Shown: in pieces, positions 45,061 through 56,583 of the stretch | Layout: every line of letters begins with the position of its first letter | How positions within the stretch are numbered: position 1 is the stretch's first letter | NCBI GenBank assembly: GCA_032191485.1 | Contig: JAVDOI010000005.1 | Location: forward strand, 3,996,501-4,060,500 | From: Leptoclinus maculatus | Lineage: Eukaryota; Chordata; Actinopteri; Perciformes; Stichaeidae | Length of the DNA: 64,000 bases | Reading direction: 5' to 3' | Program-made: the position numbers and the translations under genes | Notes under the pieces: model-generated | Databases searched by the model: none | What the model was told of the DNA's origin: nothing | Seen by the model: only the letters and a program-made list of their open reading frames with translations

Positions 45061-45166
45061 GTATTGCTTATCTAGGGGGTGTCTGCAGTGCCAAGAGGAA
45101 GTGTGTGTTAGCAGAAGAAAATGGACTCAATTTGGCTTTCACCATTGCTCACGAGTTGGGACACAA
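45061..45166 (+). CDS. adamts17: adamts17 exon: catalytic zinc-binding HELGH
   Basis: A 106-bp exon, phase 1 in and phase 2 out, with acceptor gttacag and donor gtaggt. It encodes [20 protein letters not shown], then [14 protein letters not shown] and the start of Asn. HELGH contains the first two zinc-ligand histidines and the catalytic glutamate. The third histidine is in the next exon (MGMSHD). Two cysteines (GVCS, RKCV) belong to the conserved disulfides. [11 protein letters not shown] is a family signature. Confidence 0.95.
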
Positions 45167-45541
45167 GTAGGTTTTACTGTGCTCAAGTGTATTTTGACAA
45201 TTCATTATGTTATTATACTGCTCATTGTCCATGTTGCTGTTGTGAGAATGCTGTGAAAGTGTGCTCATGGTTTACAAGTCCAAAACAGAGTATGGAGGAA
45301 GTGCAGGGGACCAGAGTTCAATTTCCTCCCATGTTTGACACATTACTCTCACAAAAAAGCTATTTTAATGTAAACATACATTTATTTTCATTTATTCATC
45401 AGTGTGTCATTGAGTTTAATTTTATAGGAATTTGGAGACTTTACAGTTCACCAGCGAAATTTAATCAATTGTTCCTTGGTTCAGACCCAATCTATCGACC
45501 AAATGGAAATCTGTTCCAACTTTGACATATAAGACACACTG
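45167..45541. other. Intron, nothing recognised
   Basis: No coding or transposon signal seen. Confidence 0.5.
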
Positions 45542-46277
45542 ATTAGGGAGGCACTGATACCACAAGTACTTACATTTGAGTACTTGCTAATTCAGAGTAC
45601 CATGTTTAACCGTGCTATCGGTTTAACAGTTAACCGATATTAAACGGTTAATATTAAAAATCATAAACCAAGCAAACCTAGAGGAGCGGCTTGTCACATA
45701 AAGAAGAATGTCGCTGGTCCACCTTAAAGGTCAGCCCACCATAAGTGCGCCGGAGCAGCTGCTAACTTCCAGGATAACAGACTTCACTTTAATGATCAGC
45801 TGGCTGACACGGGACACATGGTACTTAGCTTGGGTCTCCTCACGGTACTTGAGGAGTTGTAGCATTTACTCACCGACAAATAAACTGTACACACACTGAA
45901 CTGCTACGTTCACAGCTGTAACTATACTGCTGACATCGTACTCATCGTCACACACAATCTCTCTCTCGACTGGACACTGGCTAACGTAACGTTGGGCTGC
46001 AATATGGTGGAAACCCTGACAGAGTCTACCGAGCAGACACACAGCTGACAACCTCACAGCTAAACTTATTGATGTGATGGAGACTAAAGTGGCTGCATAT
46101 GTCAATGACCAGGCACAACATTGTAGCTTTTAACTCTGCTGGAGAAGAGAAGTCTGTTCTGATGGATTTAACCAGTTAGTGCATCAGTTTATTGTTGCAG
46201 CTGAGTGTTTTTTGGGGCTCAACTGAGGCTCACTATTAGCTCTGCAACCGATACTGGTATTGGTGCATCATTAGCAG
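45542..46277. mobile_element. hAT-type non-autonomous element
   Basis: The left end AGGGAGGCACTGATACCAC and the right end GATACTGGTATTGGTGCATC are inverted and resemble the AGGGATGCACCGATACC termini of fish hAT elements. ACCGATATTAAACGGTTAA-type words follow the left end. No target duplication could be fixed and no coding sequence remains. Confidence 0.55.
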
Positions 46278-47371
46278 TGGATCATGTTCGAGACCATGTC
46301 CAATGTGGAGTTTAGTACAGACCTTGTTCCATCTCCACCACGTCCACAGTTCAGATGGGCAGAGCTCTCAGAAAACCTTTGGCTATGTGAGCAGTGTGGA
46401 CTGAAGGAACACGTTGGAGTTGCCTTTTTCATCAGTGGACCAGTACCCTGACTGATGTTTGCTGTGACAACAAGCACTGCGAGCAGGGTCGTATTGTGGT
46501 CCCATGAGGCCCCTGGGCATGTCTTTTGGAGGTCTTGCTGCACTTTGACAGCAAAATGAAGAGGCTAGATCTGTGAAGAACTTTGTGCTCTGTCGGTTGA
46601 CAGTTGTGCCTGTAGCAGGGCCCTTACCTCCCCGTGGGGAGAGAGGGCACAGCTAGCACGTAGTCCACAGTCCCGGGAAGCGACAAGGTATAGGCATTAG
46701 TGATGTCCAGGCACGGCTGGAGCCGCAAGTCACCTTCTTAGGCTTGAGGTTTAGTGGCCCCCTGGCAGTCCGAGGCACTGACCCCACTGGCTTGGTTCAT
46801 AATCCAGCCACTGGCGTGACACTTCAGACGCACTGATTTCTAAATTGACCAGGAACTCCAATTAATCTTCTTTTCAGACTCTGTTCTTTTCTTTCTGCAC
46901 ATTCATGGAGACTTTAAACTGGGAATGATCTCAAATGAAATATTCAAGCTTCTCTTATGGTGCCCGAGTGTACATTCGCCTCTGCTCATCTCATCTCTAC
47001 GTAATTTTATTTGCATCCATGCCTCTTCTGTCTACCTTTTCTGAGTGTGATCCTGTGCAGCTGTACGAATTCCTCATGTGACCTGTGAAGAATGTTGCTT
47101 CTGTGATGACATCATCATTTATGGGAGGTAGATAACCCCTGTATCGGTTCAAAGATGATCTTTGCTGTCAGATGGGAGAAACAGACGTTGACTGACCCAC
47201 GAAGAAAGACCCATCATGTTTTCCATATGCTGATGTCGACTGAGAGCTAAATTGAGTTACCTTCAATGTCATTACAACAAAAGTTGTTTCGAACTTGCCT
47301 TGGTGAGCTCAGTGCAGGATGGACAGGACAACATTCAACACAGCAAAGCAATAAAACCATCCTCTAAATCA
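46278..47371. other. Intron, mostly unassigned
   Basis: 46620-46740 read on - gives EGDLRLQPCLD, faintly like a gypsy RT block, but too little to call. The rest is unassigned. Confidence 0.35.
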
Positions 47372-48328
47372 GGGGTGTCAAACTCATTTTCACTCTGGGC
47401 CACATCAGCATTATGGTTGCCCTCAAAGGGCCGGTTGTAACTGTAAGACTATATAAATGTAACTACTCCCTAACATATTGTTAAATAACTGTCTCTGCAT
47501 TTGATTATTGTTTATTCAAATATAAAAATATTGTACATGCATTTATATAAATGTAAAAATATATGTATCTGGGCGGGGCACACCTGCTCACATACCTTTA
47601 GCATGCACTCAAAAACGCTTGGAAGCTCAGGCGATTTCTTCAGCCACAATAAAGCTAGCTTTCACAGCATTTTGGGCTGTAGCTTTTGTAAATATATTCT
47701 GCTGCTGCTTTTTAATTCTTGGACAATTTTATGTTTTTCTTGGAGGCTAAATTTAGCAAACTTGGCTCCGTGTTTGGTGTCGAAATGCCGACGTAAATTG
47801 TTTTCCTTCATCACCGACACTGCCTCATAACACAGAAGACATACATTTTTTTCTCCTTTAATTTACAGGATAACAGCAGCATAGTGCAAACAAGAGACAT
47901 AGTAAAAAACAATGTATCAAAACAAGTATTATAAATAAGTAATAAACAGTAAATAATATTAACTAAGTAAAAAGTAAAAATCCACAATAACAAAAATATA
48001 ACTATAACTAAAAACTAAAAAAATCTTTCATTAAACTTCCTTCGCTCTGCATACATTTTTCTCTTCTTGGACATTTTGGGATCATTTGTTGATCTTTTTC
48101 CACTCAATCACTTGTTGGAAAACCGCTTTAGTTAAACGCAGATATGGAAAACCTTCTGTCTAGCAGCAGGATCCCGTCATTTCGCGGGTCACAAAATTGA
48201 CATGCATTGTGGGAGATGTAGTTTATGGTCACTGTACACTGTAAAGCAGTATAGACTTTGATTTTAAGACAATCTTATGCCCATGACGTGGTGGGCCAGA
48301 TTCGACCCGCGGGCCTTGTGTTTGACAC
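47372..48328 (-). mobile_element. hAT (Charlie-like) element, deletion derivative
   Basis: The left end CAGGGGTGTCAAACTCATTT and the right end GCGGGCCTTGTGTTTGACAC are inverted (the last bases of the right end are lost). It encodes a zinc-finger remnant on - at 47580-47830. A Rex3 LINE tail abuts its right end at 48330. Confidence 0.75.
47580..47830 (-). pseudogene. hAT zinc finger (GTF2IRD2/SPIN-like) remnant
   Basis: On - the frame reads CLLCYEAVSVMKENNLRRHF, then DTKHGAKFAKFSLQEKHKIV and QELKSS. The spacing CX2C ... HX5H and the KENNLRRH-TKH words are those of the N-terminal DNA-binding finger of Charlie-like hAT transposases, which also gave rise to GTF2IRD2-type genes. Only the finger and some following residues are left. 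Confidence 0.75.
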
Positions 48329-48329
48329 A

Positions 48330-49680
48330 TTCATACATCCATCCATTTTCTACCGCTTATCCGGGGTCGGGTCGCGGTGGCTGACCCAGACTTCCCTCTC
48401 CCCGCAACATTTTCCAGCTCATCCCGAGGCGTTCCCAGGCCAGCTGGGAGATGTAATCCCTCCAGCGTGTTCTGGGTCTTCCCCAGGGTTTCCTACCAGT
48501 TGGGCGTGCCCGGAAAACCTCCAGTAGGAGTCGCCCAGGAGGCATCCTGATTAGATGCCCGAACCACCTCAGCTGACTCCTTTTGACGCGAAGGAGTAGC
48601 GGCTCGACTCCCAGCTCCCTCCTAATGTCCGAGCTCCTTACCCTATCTCTAAGGCTGAGCCCGGCCACCCTACGGAGGAAACTAATTTCGGCCGCTTGTA
48701 GCCGCAACCTCGTTCTTTCGGTCACGACCCAGAGTTCGTGACCATAGATGAGGGTCGGAACATAGACCGACCGGTAAATTGTCCCTCTTTACCAGGACGG
48801 TCCGGTGCAGCGCCTGCTTTACTGCTGCAGCCGCACCGATCCGCCTGTCGATCTCCCGCTCCATCTTACCCTCACTCGTAAACAAGACCCCGAGATACTT
48901 GAACTCCTTCACTTGCGGTAGGCACTCTGTCCCCACCTGGAGGGAGCAATCCACCAGTTTCCGGCAGAGCACCATGGATCCGAGGAGGCCAACAGGACCA
49001 CATCATCTGCAAACAGCAGAGAGGCGATCCCGAGGCCCCCGAACTTGACGTTCTCCACCCCTCGGCTGCTCCTAGATATCCTGTCCATGAAAGTCACGAA
49101 CAGGACCAGTGACAAAGGGCAGCCCTGGCGGAGACCAACACCCACCGGGAACGTGTCTGACTTATTGCAGAGAATACGAACACAGATCCTACTGCAGTTG
49201 TACAGAGACCGGATGGCCCGTTGCAACTGGTACGGCACCCCGTACTTCCGCAGCACCCCCCACAAAAACCCCAGAGGGACCTGGTCGAAACCCTTCTCCA
49301 AGTCCACAAAGCACATGTAGACTGGTTGGGCAAACTCCCAGGACCCCTCCAGTAGTCTTGCTAGGGTAAAGAGCTGGTCCACCGTTCCATGGCCGGGACG
49401 GAATCCGCACCCCCCCCCCCCCCCCAAGTCTTCAGGTGCTGCCTCCTCTCCAGGGGACATGTTGTTCGGGTTTAGGAGTTCCGGGTTCAGAACCTCCTTG
49501 AGGCCTCCCGAACTCCTCCCATGCCCGAGTTTTAGCATCCGCGACCACCGCAGCTGCAGCCCTTCCGACCTCTCACCTGCTTCAGGAGACCCCTGAGCCA
49601 GCCAGGCCCAAAAGGCCTCCTTCTTCAGCTTGACGGCTTCCCTCACCTCCGGTGCCTGGTGCATCATTGGACGAGAGCCA
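48330..49680 (-). mobile_element. Rex3 (RTE) LINE, 5'-truncated
   Basis: RT and C-terminal coding on -, ending in a 3' tail with (GGAT)n-like simple sequence (48330-48360). The stretch AGTGACAAAGGGCAGCCCTG (49108-49127) is the conserved Rex3 RT site. A poly-C run at 49411-49428 lies within the coding region where about 20 residues of the expected RT seem to be missing. Confidence 0.85.
48357..49667 (-). pseudogene. Rex3 reverse transcriptase, frameshifted
   Basis: N-terminal part: [80 protein letters not shown] and LGIASLLFADDVVLLASSD, with the catalytic ADD intact. A second frame from about 48975 gives VKEFKYLGVLFTSEGKMERE and IDRRIGAAAAVKQAL. A third (48725-48357) gives the tail MTERTRLRLQAAEISFLRRV, then SQLRWFGHLIRMPPGRLLLE and RPRTRWRDYISQLAWERLG. 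Three frames over about 1.3 kb mean at least two indels. No endonuclease domain remains. Confidence 0.85.
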
Positions 49681-50581
49681 CGGGAACCCCAGGGAGTCCC
49701 TGTGACACAGCCATGATGTCAACAAGGCTATATAGACCGGCGCATACCTTTACCCTGCACCGTCCATGCGACTCACGTTGCTAAAAGGAGGTGAAACAAC
49801 ATCGGTGTCTTTAAAGAAAAAACTCTAGGTGATAGTCCTAACTTCGCTGGCCAAACAACAGACTTTTTTTTGTATCCGAAGGAAAAACGGATAACTTGCC
49901 CCGTGCTCCGCCACTTTAACCTGCAGAAGGAAGATCACGGAATTCCTGGCTTCTTCAAGTCATCATTCGCTGTTTTCTCCGCCGCCAGACGAGAGTCAGC
50001 GCGCCGTTTGACACACTGATACAGAAGCAAGTCCCGGTGTGTGAATGGGTATGAATGGTTAGCATGGTAGCCCCTGCCATCAGTGTATAAATGGGTGTGA
50101 AATGGGTGTGCAAACTGTTACCCCCCCCCCCCCCCCCACTGGGGCCGCAGAGCAGCAGATGGTGCATTGGAGATGCACTCAGCTGTGTTATTACTAGGGG
50201 CCCCTACTGGCCAGGGGGGGGGTTAAGAGTGGTGAGTGAGGAGTCACCAGGCAGTAAACAGCAGTATAAAACCGATAATGAAAGGTGTTTTGACAAAGTG
50301 TGAGTCACTACAACCACAAGGTTCTTCAGCGTGCACCCTGAATGAATATGATGCAGTTTGCTGCAGCAAAATGAGAAATTAGCTGTGGATACACACAGTG
50401 GTGCACACTCACTTACAGTCACAGACTCACTCATGTACGCACAAACACAGGCATGCACAAAATAGACCAAAATATATCGACAAAGACAGGGACTGAAATG
50501 TTGACATTTTGACTCCCTTGTTTGAGAACCAGCTTTACTACTCTTTCAAGCAGTGTCTGTGTATCCATGTCTTGTCTTTAG
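49681..50581. other. Intron with SINE fragment and poly-C run
   Basis: 50036-50110 is a SINE tail fragment; 50120-50137 is a C17-18 run. It ends with the acceptor atgtcttgtctttag. Confidence 0.7.
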
Positions 50582-50722
50582 CATGGGAATGAGCCATGAT
50601 GACGACCATGCCACCTGCACTGGTCACTCCCACATCATGTCTGGTGAATGGGTTAAAGGAAGGAACCCCAGTGACCTGTCCTGGTCCTCTTGCAGCCGCA
50701 CCGACCTGGAGAACTTCCTCAG
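50582..50722 (+). CDS. adamts17: adamts17 exon: third zinc His and Met-turn
   Basis: A 141-bp exon, phase 2 in and phase 2 out, with acceptor gtctttag and donor gtgaga. It completes HELGHN and adds MGMSHDDDH with the third zinc-ligand histidine. [14 protein letters not shown] follows, with the Met-turn methionine that underlies the zinc site in metzincins, then [20 protein letters not shown] and NFL. Together with exon 4 it gives HELGHNMGMSHD, the intact HEXXHXXGXXHD motif, so the protease is predicted active. Confidence 0.95.
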
Positions 50723-51359
50723 GTGAGATACAGCTAGATGAACTTGCTCGATCTTGTAGACTTTTTAAAAATGAACTGTATATCACCATTGGTCTCTGCT
50801 TTCCCTTTGTTATGGACAACGGTGTCTGGACATAAGGACATTGTGTTGCCAGAGATTTCTGTCCTGAGATTTTTCAATTGGTTTGCATATGTGCAAATAA
50901 TCCTACATGATGTCAATCAATCAATCAATCAAACTCAGGGTCCATATAAGACAAATACATAAAATGACATACAAGAACAATAAAAGTACATAGGCCTAGC
51001 AATGCCTTACAAAGAGACAGCTGTACCAATGTCTCCACAGCTGGGACTCGTAGCGTGTGCTACTAAACCGTATTTTGGATAAAACCAAGATGATGACATT
51101 TTCAGAGTCATTAAGCTGACCAATACATTTATACATACGATTTCTTTGAAAAGTATTGAATCCTGCAGCCACGAACATTTCACTGGCACTATTCCCTCTT
51201 GGTCTCTTTAGTAATATTCTCATGGCGTCATTTTGTCATGTCAAATGGTGCGAATAGATATCTATCAAATGTGTCCTTCCTTTGAAACCTGGAAACATAT
51301 TTAATAGGGTATTAAGTCAATTACAAAGACATTATGAAATAAATGATCATATCAATAAA
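50723..51359. other. Intron, nothing recognised
   Basis: Short (TCAA)n near 50914-50930. No coding or transposon signal can be supported. Confidence 0.5.
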
Positions 51360-52505
51360 TTGTTTACAAAATAATTGAACTGAAAAGGTGTACAGCCTAG
51401 CTGCGTAACCGATACCCCCTCCCACCTCCGAATGGAGCGCTGGGAGATGGCTTGTTCAATAACCTCTGACCTAGGTAACGAACGCACCCCCCAAAATCTA
51501 CACGCGAGACCGTCCTAGCCTGCTTAGAGGGGCGAAAACCAGGATAACTAAATACCACTTACCACCATCGTATTCAGGCTAAAAACGTTGGTCTCCTCGA
51601 CAGCCGGATATCAACGGATTTAGGTGTGTCTGTGCAATAGGTGGAGGAGGACTGGACGTATCCCAGGGTGGATCCGCTCTCATGGCCCACCCCTGGAGGA
51701 GGAACCCTGTGTGGTTGGGAACCTCGCTTGGTTGTTAAGGGCAGCTTCAGGACCCTGGCCCTAACACCCCTAACTTAAAGTACCAATCTAAATCCCTATT
51801 GCTTCTTAATACACAACCGCTAGCGTCTAAACATTATCATCAACACTGCAACATCACATGTGATACATCAGCAGAGCTTCAACATCAATTCTCATCAAAA
51901 ATCTAAGTCAACACAAATTCAAAAACAATCATCAATTTTCAAAACAGAGCTATGAAATCGGTCTGAGCCAACCAAGTTAGTAACTCACAACAATATTTAA
52001 CAACACTTATTTTATCTCTAGCTTTTAACAGTAATAACATTTAAATTATATTTCTAATCTAAATTCTTACTGTCAGCCTATCCCAGGGGAAGAGCACTCT
52101 TACATTTAGGAGACTACGGGAACCCCAACAGAGATGAGCAACACTGGACTTTTGGTCGGAATGCACAAAATACAAACCGGTTTTATTTGGTTTTCACAAA
52201 GAGTAAAATATCGAATACCAAAAATGTAATATCGGAAAAGTTTCTAAAAGCTAATACAAAATGTCTAGAACATGCAAGTCCTCCAAAAAGCCTCGAACTC
52301 CTCTCGTCTCTCTTCTTTATTCGCCTCTCCTCCTCGTCTTCTGCATCCTTCATGTCCATATATGGTAGACAATAGGTCCTTTTCAAATCATTAAACGAAA
52401 CAGTACCAGTCGTCATTATCACTCTTGACAGACCTATTTTAAAGTTAAACACCTTCCCTGTTAACCCCCTTTTCTGTGGAAGGGGGGTAATGGGAACTTG
52501 TGACA
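51360..52505 (-). other. Possible LTR or retroelement remnant, unclassified
   Basis: On - the stretch begins TGTCACAAGTTCCCATTACC at 52505. A - strand frame MSQVPITPLPQKRGLTGKVF is open for 107 codons (52506-52183) but matches nothing I know. An AATAAA-type signal lies near 52175 on -. The left limit is not defined. The composition, with repeated ACCCTGGCC/GGGAACC words, suggests a mobile element rather than unique intron. Confidence 0.3.
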
Positions 52506-53044
52506 TACGCTGCTGACCGCCTGTGCGCCCTTCTCTGTGACCTAGAAAACAAATACGTATATTCCCGTGTTCTATGTCTTAAGGACACAATGCATAATCT
52601 GTGCCTTTTTTTACCCAGTTACAGTATCTCCTATACTTCACCAATTTTACGACCTGCACGGTGTGGCGCAGGATGCTCCAGTACATAGGCCCCATTGAAC
52701 AGGGTGTCTCTCTGACTAACTGATTTACTTCTTAAACTTGTCCCCTTTCTCCCCTTTCTTCCGATCTGAGTGAGTTTACTATTAGTTTACTTATTTAATT
52801 TGCTGACACATACATTTAGCACTATAATTCTTGCATGATTATATTTTGATAAAGGATATAAAGTCACACATTAAATTAAAAATCATTCTTGAACCATCCC
52901 AATACTGTATGGGAATAAATGTAACGATGTAAGTGTCAGCCTGATGCTCAAACCTCATGATACCGTCATTACGTTCTTTCTTTGTCTTGTGTCTCGCCCC
53001 TCAGGCTGAAAAGTGTCATTAGAGTGTCAGAGTTCATCTGCAGT
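52506..53044. other. Intron, nothing recognised
   Basis: No feature supported. Confidence 0.5.
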
Positions 53045-53412
53045 GTAACGGGTGTGGTAAGGACACAGAAGCAGTACGACAAACACACTGAATAGTTGGA
53101 ATCAAAGCTTTATTCTCAACTGAACACACAACAGGTAACAGTCTAGGATATGCACAGGTGTAGAATCCCACACGGTGGAACGCCAAGCCGTCAAGGGAGA
53201 AGGCAGACAGAACTCAGAGGAAACAGAGGCAGGATCTCGTGGTCGGGGACAGAAGGCTGAGTGGCAGAGGCAAGGCGGAGAAGTCCAAACAGGCAGGGTC
53301 GGTAATGGGAAATCCGTCAGAGGGTAAACGCTGGAAGGTCTGGCATGAATGCGGAGAACGATCTGGCAGTGAGTATGTGTGAGACTGGGGTCTAAATAGT
53401 AGATGCAGCAGA
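53045..53412 (-). mobile_element. LTR (gypsy type), 5'-truncated
   Basis: On - it ends ...ACCACACCCGTTACA and has AATAAAGCTTTGATTCCAAC about 70 bases earlier, the R/U5 arrangement of an LTR. Its U3-like part (GACCCCAGTCTCACACATAC and following) resembles the putative solo LTR at 19402-20272. The 5' end is cut where the second gypsy element begins. Confidence 0.7.
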
Positions 53413-53471
53413 GTTAAAAAAAACGGTCTGCAGCAGTGCGGTCATGGTGTTCTTTTTGCTGATACTGTTTC

Positions 53472-53945
53472 TTACGTACCATCTCCTTGGTATAAGGCTT
53501 TAGGAAATCCAACCTTGTCCGGATATGTCTGTGAAGTGTGAGCAAGATTTTTCATACCTGCCTTGAACGTCTGAACATATCTCTCTGCCAGACCATTTGT
53601 TGTTAGATGTCCTGGTGCACTTGTGGTGTGCAGAATTCCATTCTGCTTGGCAAAAGTCTGGAACTCGTCTGATGTGAATGTGGTCGCATTGTCTTTCACA
53701 ATTTGTTCAGGCAGACCATAAGAGGCAAACTCCTGAGCCTGGTGATCTGTGACATACGAAATACTTCCAACCACTTTGTATGTGAATCCACCACAACCAT
53801 GAACATGTGGTTCAGGAACGGTCCAGCAAAGTCTATGTGTAGTCTCTTCCAGGACTTACCCGGGAACTCCCAGGGGTGTAGTGGAACCTGTTGTGGCATC
53901 TTTTGATCCAACTGGCATGTCTCACATTCCTTGCAAAATGTCTAC
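53472..53945 (-). pseudogene. gypsy integrase remnant
   Basis: On - it begins near CKECETCQLDQ, then PWEFPGKSWKRLHIDFAGPF with the first catalytic Asp, and VVVDSHTKWLEVF. In the next frame comes FASYGLPEQIVKDNATTFTS with the second catalytic Asp, and HTTSAPGHLTTNGLAERYVQ with the Glu. The DDE residues are all present but in two frames. The C-terminal part is cut near 53472. Confidence 0.85.
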
Positions 53946-55380
53946 CCCACAAGTACTGGTGGAATTTCTTTACGCCATATATCAGTCCAAGAGCTTCTTT
54001 CTCTATTTGAGAATATTTTTTCTCCGCTGGAGACAGTGTTGGGGAGGCATAAGCAATGGGTCGTTCCTCCCCGTCTGGCATGGTGTGTTGGATAACTGCT
54101 CCGATGCCATAGGCAGAGGCATCGCATGCTAAAGTCAGTGGGAGACTGGGGTCGTAGTGGGCTAACACCCGGTCACTAGTCAGCAGTTCTTTACACTTGA
54201 CAAAAGCAACCTGTTCAACCTCAGTCCATTTCCAAATCACTTGTCCTCTGAGCAGTCTGTACAATGGTGCTAAGACTGTGCTTTGCTGTGGCACAAATCT
54301 TCCATAGTGATTCACAAGTCCTAAAAACGCCTGGAGCTCTTTGACGTTGGTAGGAGCCAGAGCCTCCTGAATAGCGCTCACTTTGTCCTTTGAAGGGTGT
54401 GTGCCCTGCTCATCCAGCACATGGCCCAGGTACTCTATTTGAGTTTTGCCAAACTCGCACTTGGAGTGTTTCACACATAGTCCATTTTCTTGAAGCCGTT
54501 GGAGGACCTTCTGAAGGTTGTGGAGATGTTCCTTCTCTGTGCGTCCCACAATGAGCAGGTCATCAAGAAAAACTACCACTGGTAAGCCTTTCATTAGATT
54601 TTCCATAATCCGTAATAATATCCATAATATCTTACCTCCACTAAGGGTTGCTAACAATTCCTCTAAACATGGCACGGGGAAGGTTTCTGTTTCAACTGCC
54701 TGATTAGCTGACACTTTATAATCCCCACACAGGCGGAGTGGCTTGTCTCTTTTCACCACTGGCACTATGGGTGCTGCCCATTCGCTGTGCTTAACTGGAG
54801 ATATAATGTTGGCTTCCTCCAGCTTCCTGAGCTCTCCTCTACTCTGTCTTTCATAGCGAATGGAAGGGGTCTGTGTTTACAAAATTGAGGAGGTGCATCA
54901 GGTTTAACTCTGATTGAGGCTTTAATGTCTTTCAGAGTCCCCAACTCCTCTCTGAACACCTCTGAATATTTATCCAGCACCTCACTAAACGATGTACACT
55001 TAGCTTCATACATATGCTTTATCTGCTCCAAGTTTAGCCTCAGTTTCCTTAGCCAATTTCTGCCACACAGTGTTGATCTATTCCGCTTAACAACTAAAAG
55101 TGTCAAGTTCACTGTTTGACCCTCATAGACCACCTTGGCTGTGATCTGCCCCAGTACAGGAATGCGACCTCCATTATAAGCTTTAAGCTTAATTTTACTT
55201 CTCTGCAGTGGTAAGTGTGAGAATTTCTCCCTGTATGTACCCCGTGAAATGATACTCATTGCAGCCCCAGTTTCTATTTCCATCTCTAACTTCACCTCAG
55301 CTACAGTGAATATTTCTTTATACAGGTCAGCATCTTCACTTGTGACAGTCAAAATTGTGAACACACCCAATTCAGTGTCT
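53833..55380 (-). pseudogene. gypsy protease-RT-RNase H, internally deleted
   Basis: Protease: KLEMEIETGAAMSIISRGTY, where the active-site triad usually starts with Asp (DTG) but here reads ETG. RT retains PVVKRDKPLRLCGDYKVSAN, then LEELLATLSGGKILW, and jumps straight to LPVVVFLDDLLIVGRTEKEH; the palm segment between is deleted, but LDD is kept. Then KHSKCEFGKTQIEYLGHVLD and the RNase H LACDASAYGIGAVIQHTMPD with KKYSQIEKEALGLIYGVKKF. At HQYLWGRHF the frame is joined abruptly to the integrase zinc-binding region. Frameshift near 54765. Confidence 0.85.
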
Positions 55381-55429
55381 TCTTCAGCTTCCACATATTT
55401 TGTGTGTTTCTTTCCTCTGCCCTGTGAAT

Positions 55430-56100
55430 GCCTTTCACTCTCTGCCTGTGCCTTAGACCGACATGCCTTTTTAATATGCCCAGTCTTGCCACAGTTATGG
55501 CATTTAGCCTCTTTAAAACAGCACTCATTTGGCTCATGATTTTTTCCATTGCACCTGTAACAGTTCCTTGTCCGCTGTGGCCTCACCTTGTGAATGCTTG
55601 CCGCCCAGACACTTTCACTTTCCATCCCTCTCAACTGATGTGCGTCTCTGTCGGCGATCTCAAAAGCCTTTGCAAAAGTAAGATCATTTCCCGAAAGTAG
55701 TCTCCTCTGGCAGGCCTCGTTTCTTATTCCACTGACGAACCCATCTTGTAGTTATGAGTCTAAGTTTGCACCGAACTCACAGTTAGACAGTTGTTTCAAC
55801 TCAGCTACATACTGAGCCACCGGCTGGTTAGTGAAACCTTTCAGCTACTAATTAGGGCTTGGGCTCATAATGTTCTTTTAGAACGGCCACTATTTCGTCA
55901 AATGTGTTATCTTTTGGCTTCCTGGGCTGCACCAGATTTCTCAAAAGCCCATAACTATTACCCATTACACTGAGAAGCGTGGCTACTTGCTTATCTTCGG
56001 CTATGTCATTAGCTTCGAAGAATTGTTCCATCCGTTCTATGTACGCTGACCATTGTTCATTGTCTGGCTTGAACTCGTCAATTCTCCCAAACAGGGCCAT
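55430..56100 (-). pseudogene. gypsy gag with double zinc knuckle
   Basis: Starts MALFGRIDEFKPDNEQWSAY at 56100, continuing IERMEQFFEANDIAEDKQVA and LVQPRKPKDNTFDEIVAVLK. A stop near 55852 breaks the frame. The second half gives GFVSGIRNEACQRRLLSGND and two CCHC knuckles (CYRCNGKNHEPNEC, CHNCGKTGHIKKAC). Nucleic-acid-binding capsid precursor of the retrotransposon, now inactive. Confidence 0.85.
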
Positions 56101-56583
56101 CGTACTCACTAGTACTGACACCGAGTGTATCTCCTTCCCTGCGAGAACGTACAGTTTTATCCGGACGCACATGTAGCGTTTGTTACTTTATTCAGCCATG
56201 GAAAACTCTTAAGTCTGTACTGCGCATGCGCACTACAATTACTATGAAAGGACCGTGTTCACTGAGGTCCAAAAAGCATTTGTACTCATTACAACCATAT
56301 AACTTAATGTGATCAATATACCACATAGACAAAATCCATTGAGACCGAGGTCTCATTTTCAAAAGTTTTAGTCATATAACAACACATATAAAAGAAAATA
56401 AAAGAAATAAAAACAAGAAAGGCAGCTGTACTGCTCTCCCATCACGTCTGTTTTGACCTCCACCTTTAACCAGGCCCAGCTCCACTTACATCTCAGCCCT
56501 GCGCCAAGCTGCGCTACAGAAATAGCATCCTCTTCCTTAAGCACTGTCATTCTGAAAAATGTACCACATCATCTTATCAGTAT

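Larger units (their letters stand above)
53440..56290 (-). mobile_element. Second Ty3/gypsy element with internal deletions
   Basis: Gag, protease, RT, RNase H and integrase pieces on - in Ty3/gypsy order. The family style (K02A2.6-like, double zinc knuckle) is different from the element at 22110-25345. A likely 5' LTR end lies at 56172 (on - ...GAATAAAGTAACAAACGCTACA). The 3' LTR is not seen. Deletions remove the RT core and the junction between RNase H and integrase. Confidence 0.85.

Noticed and set aside
46620..46740. Faint gypsy RT-like words on the - strand (EGDLRLQPCLD)
   Set aside because: Only about 11 residues resemble a known block and no neighbour supports it.
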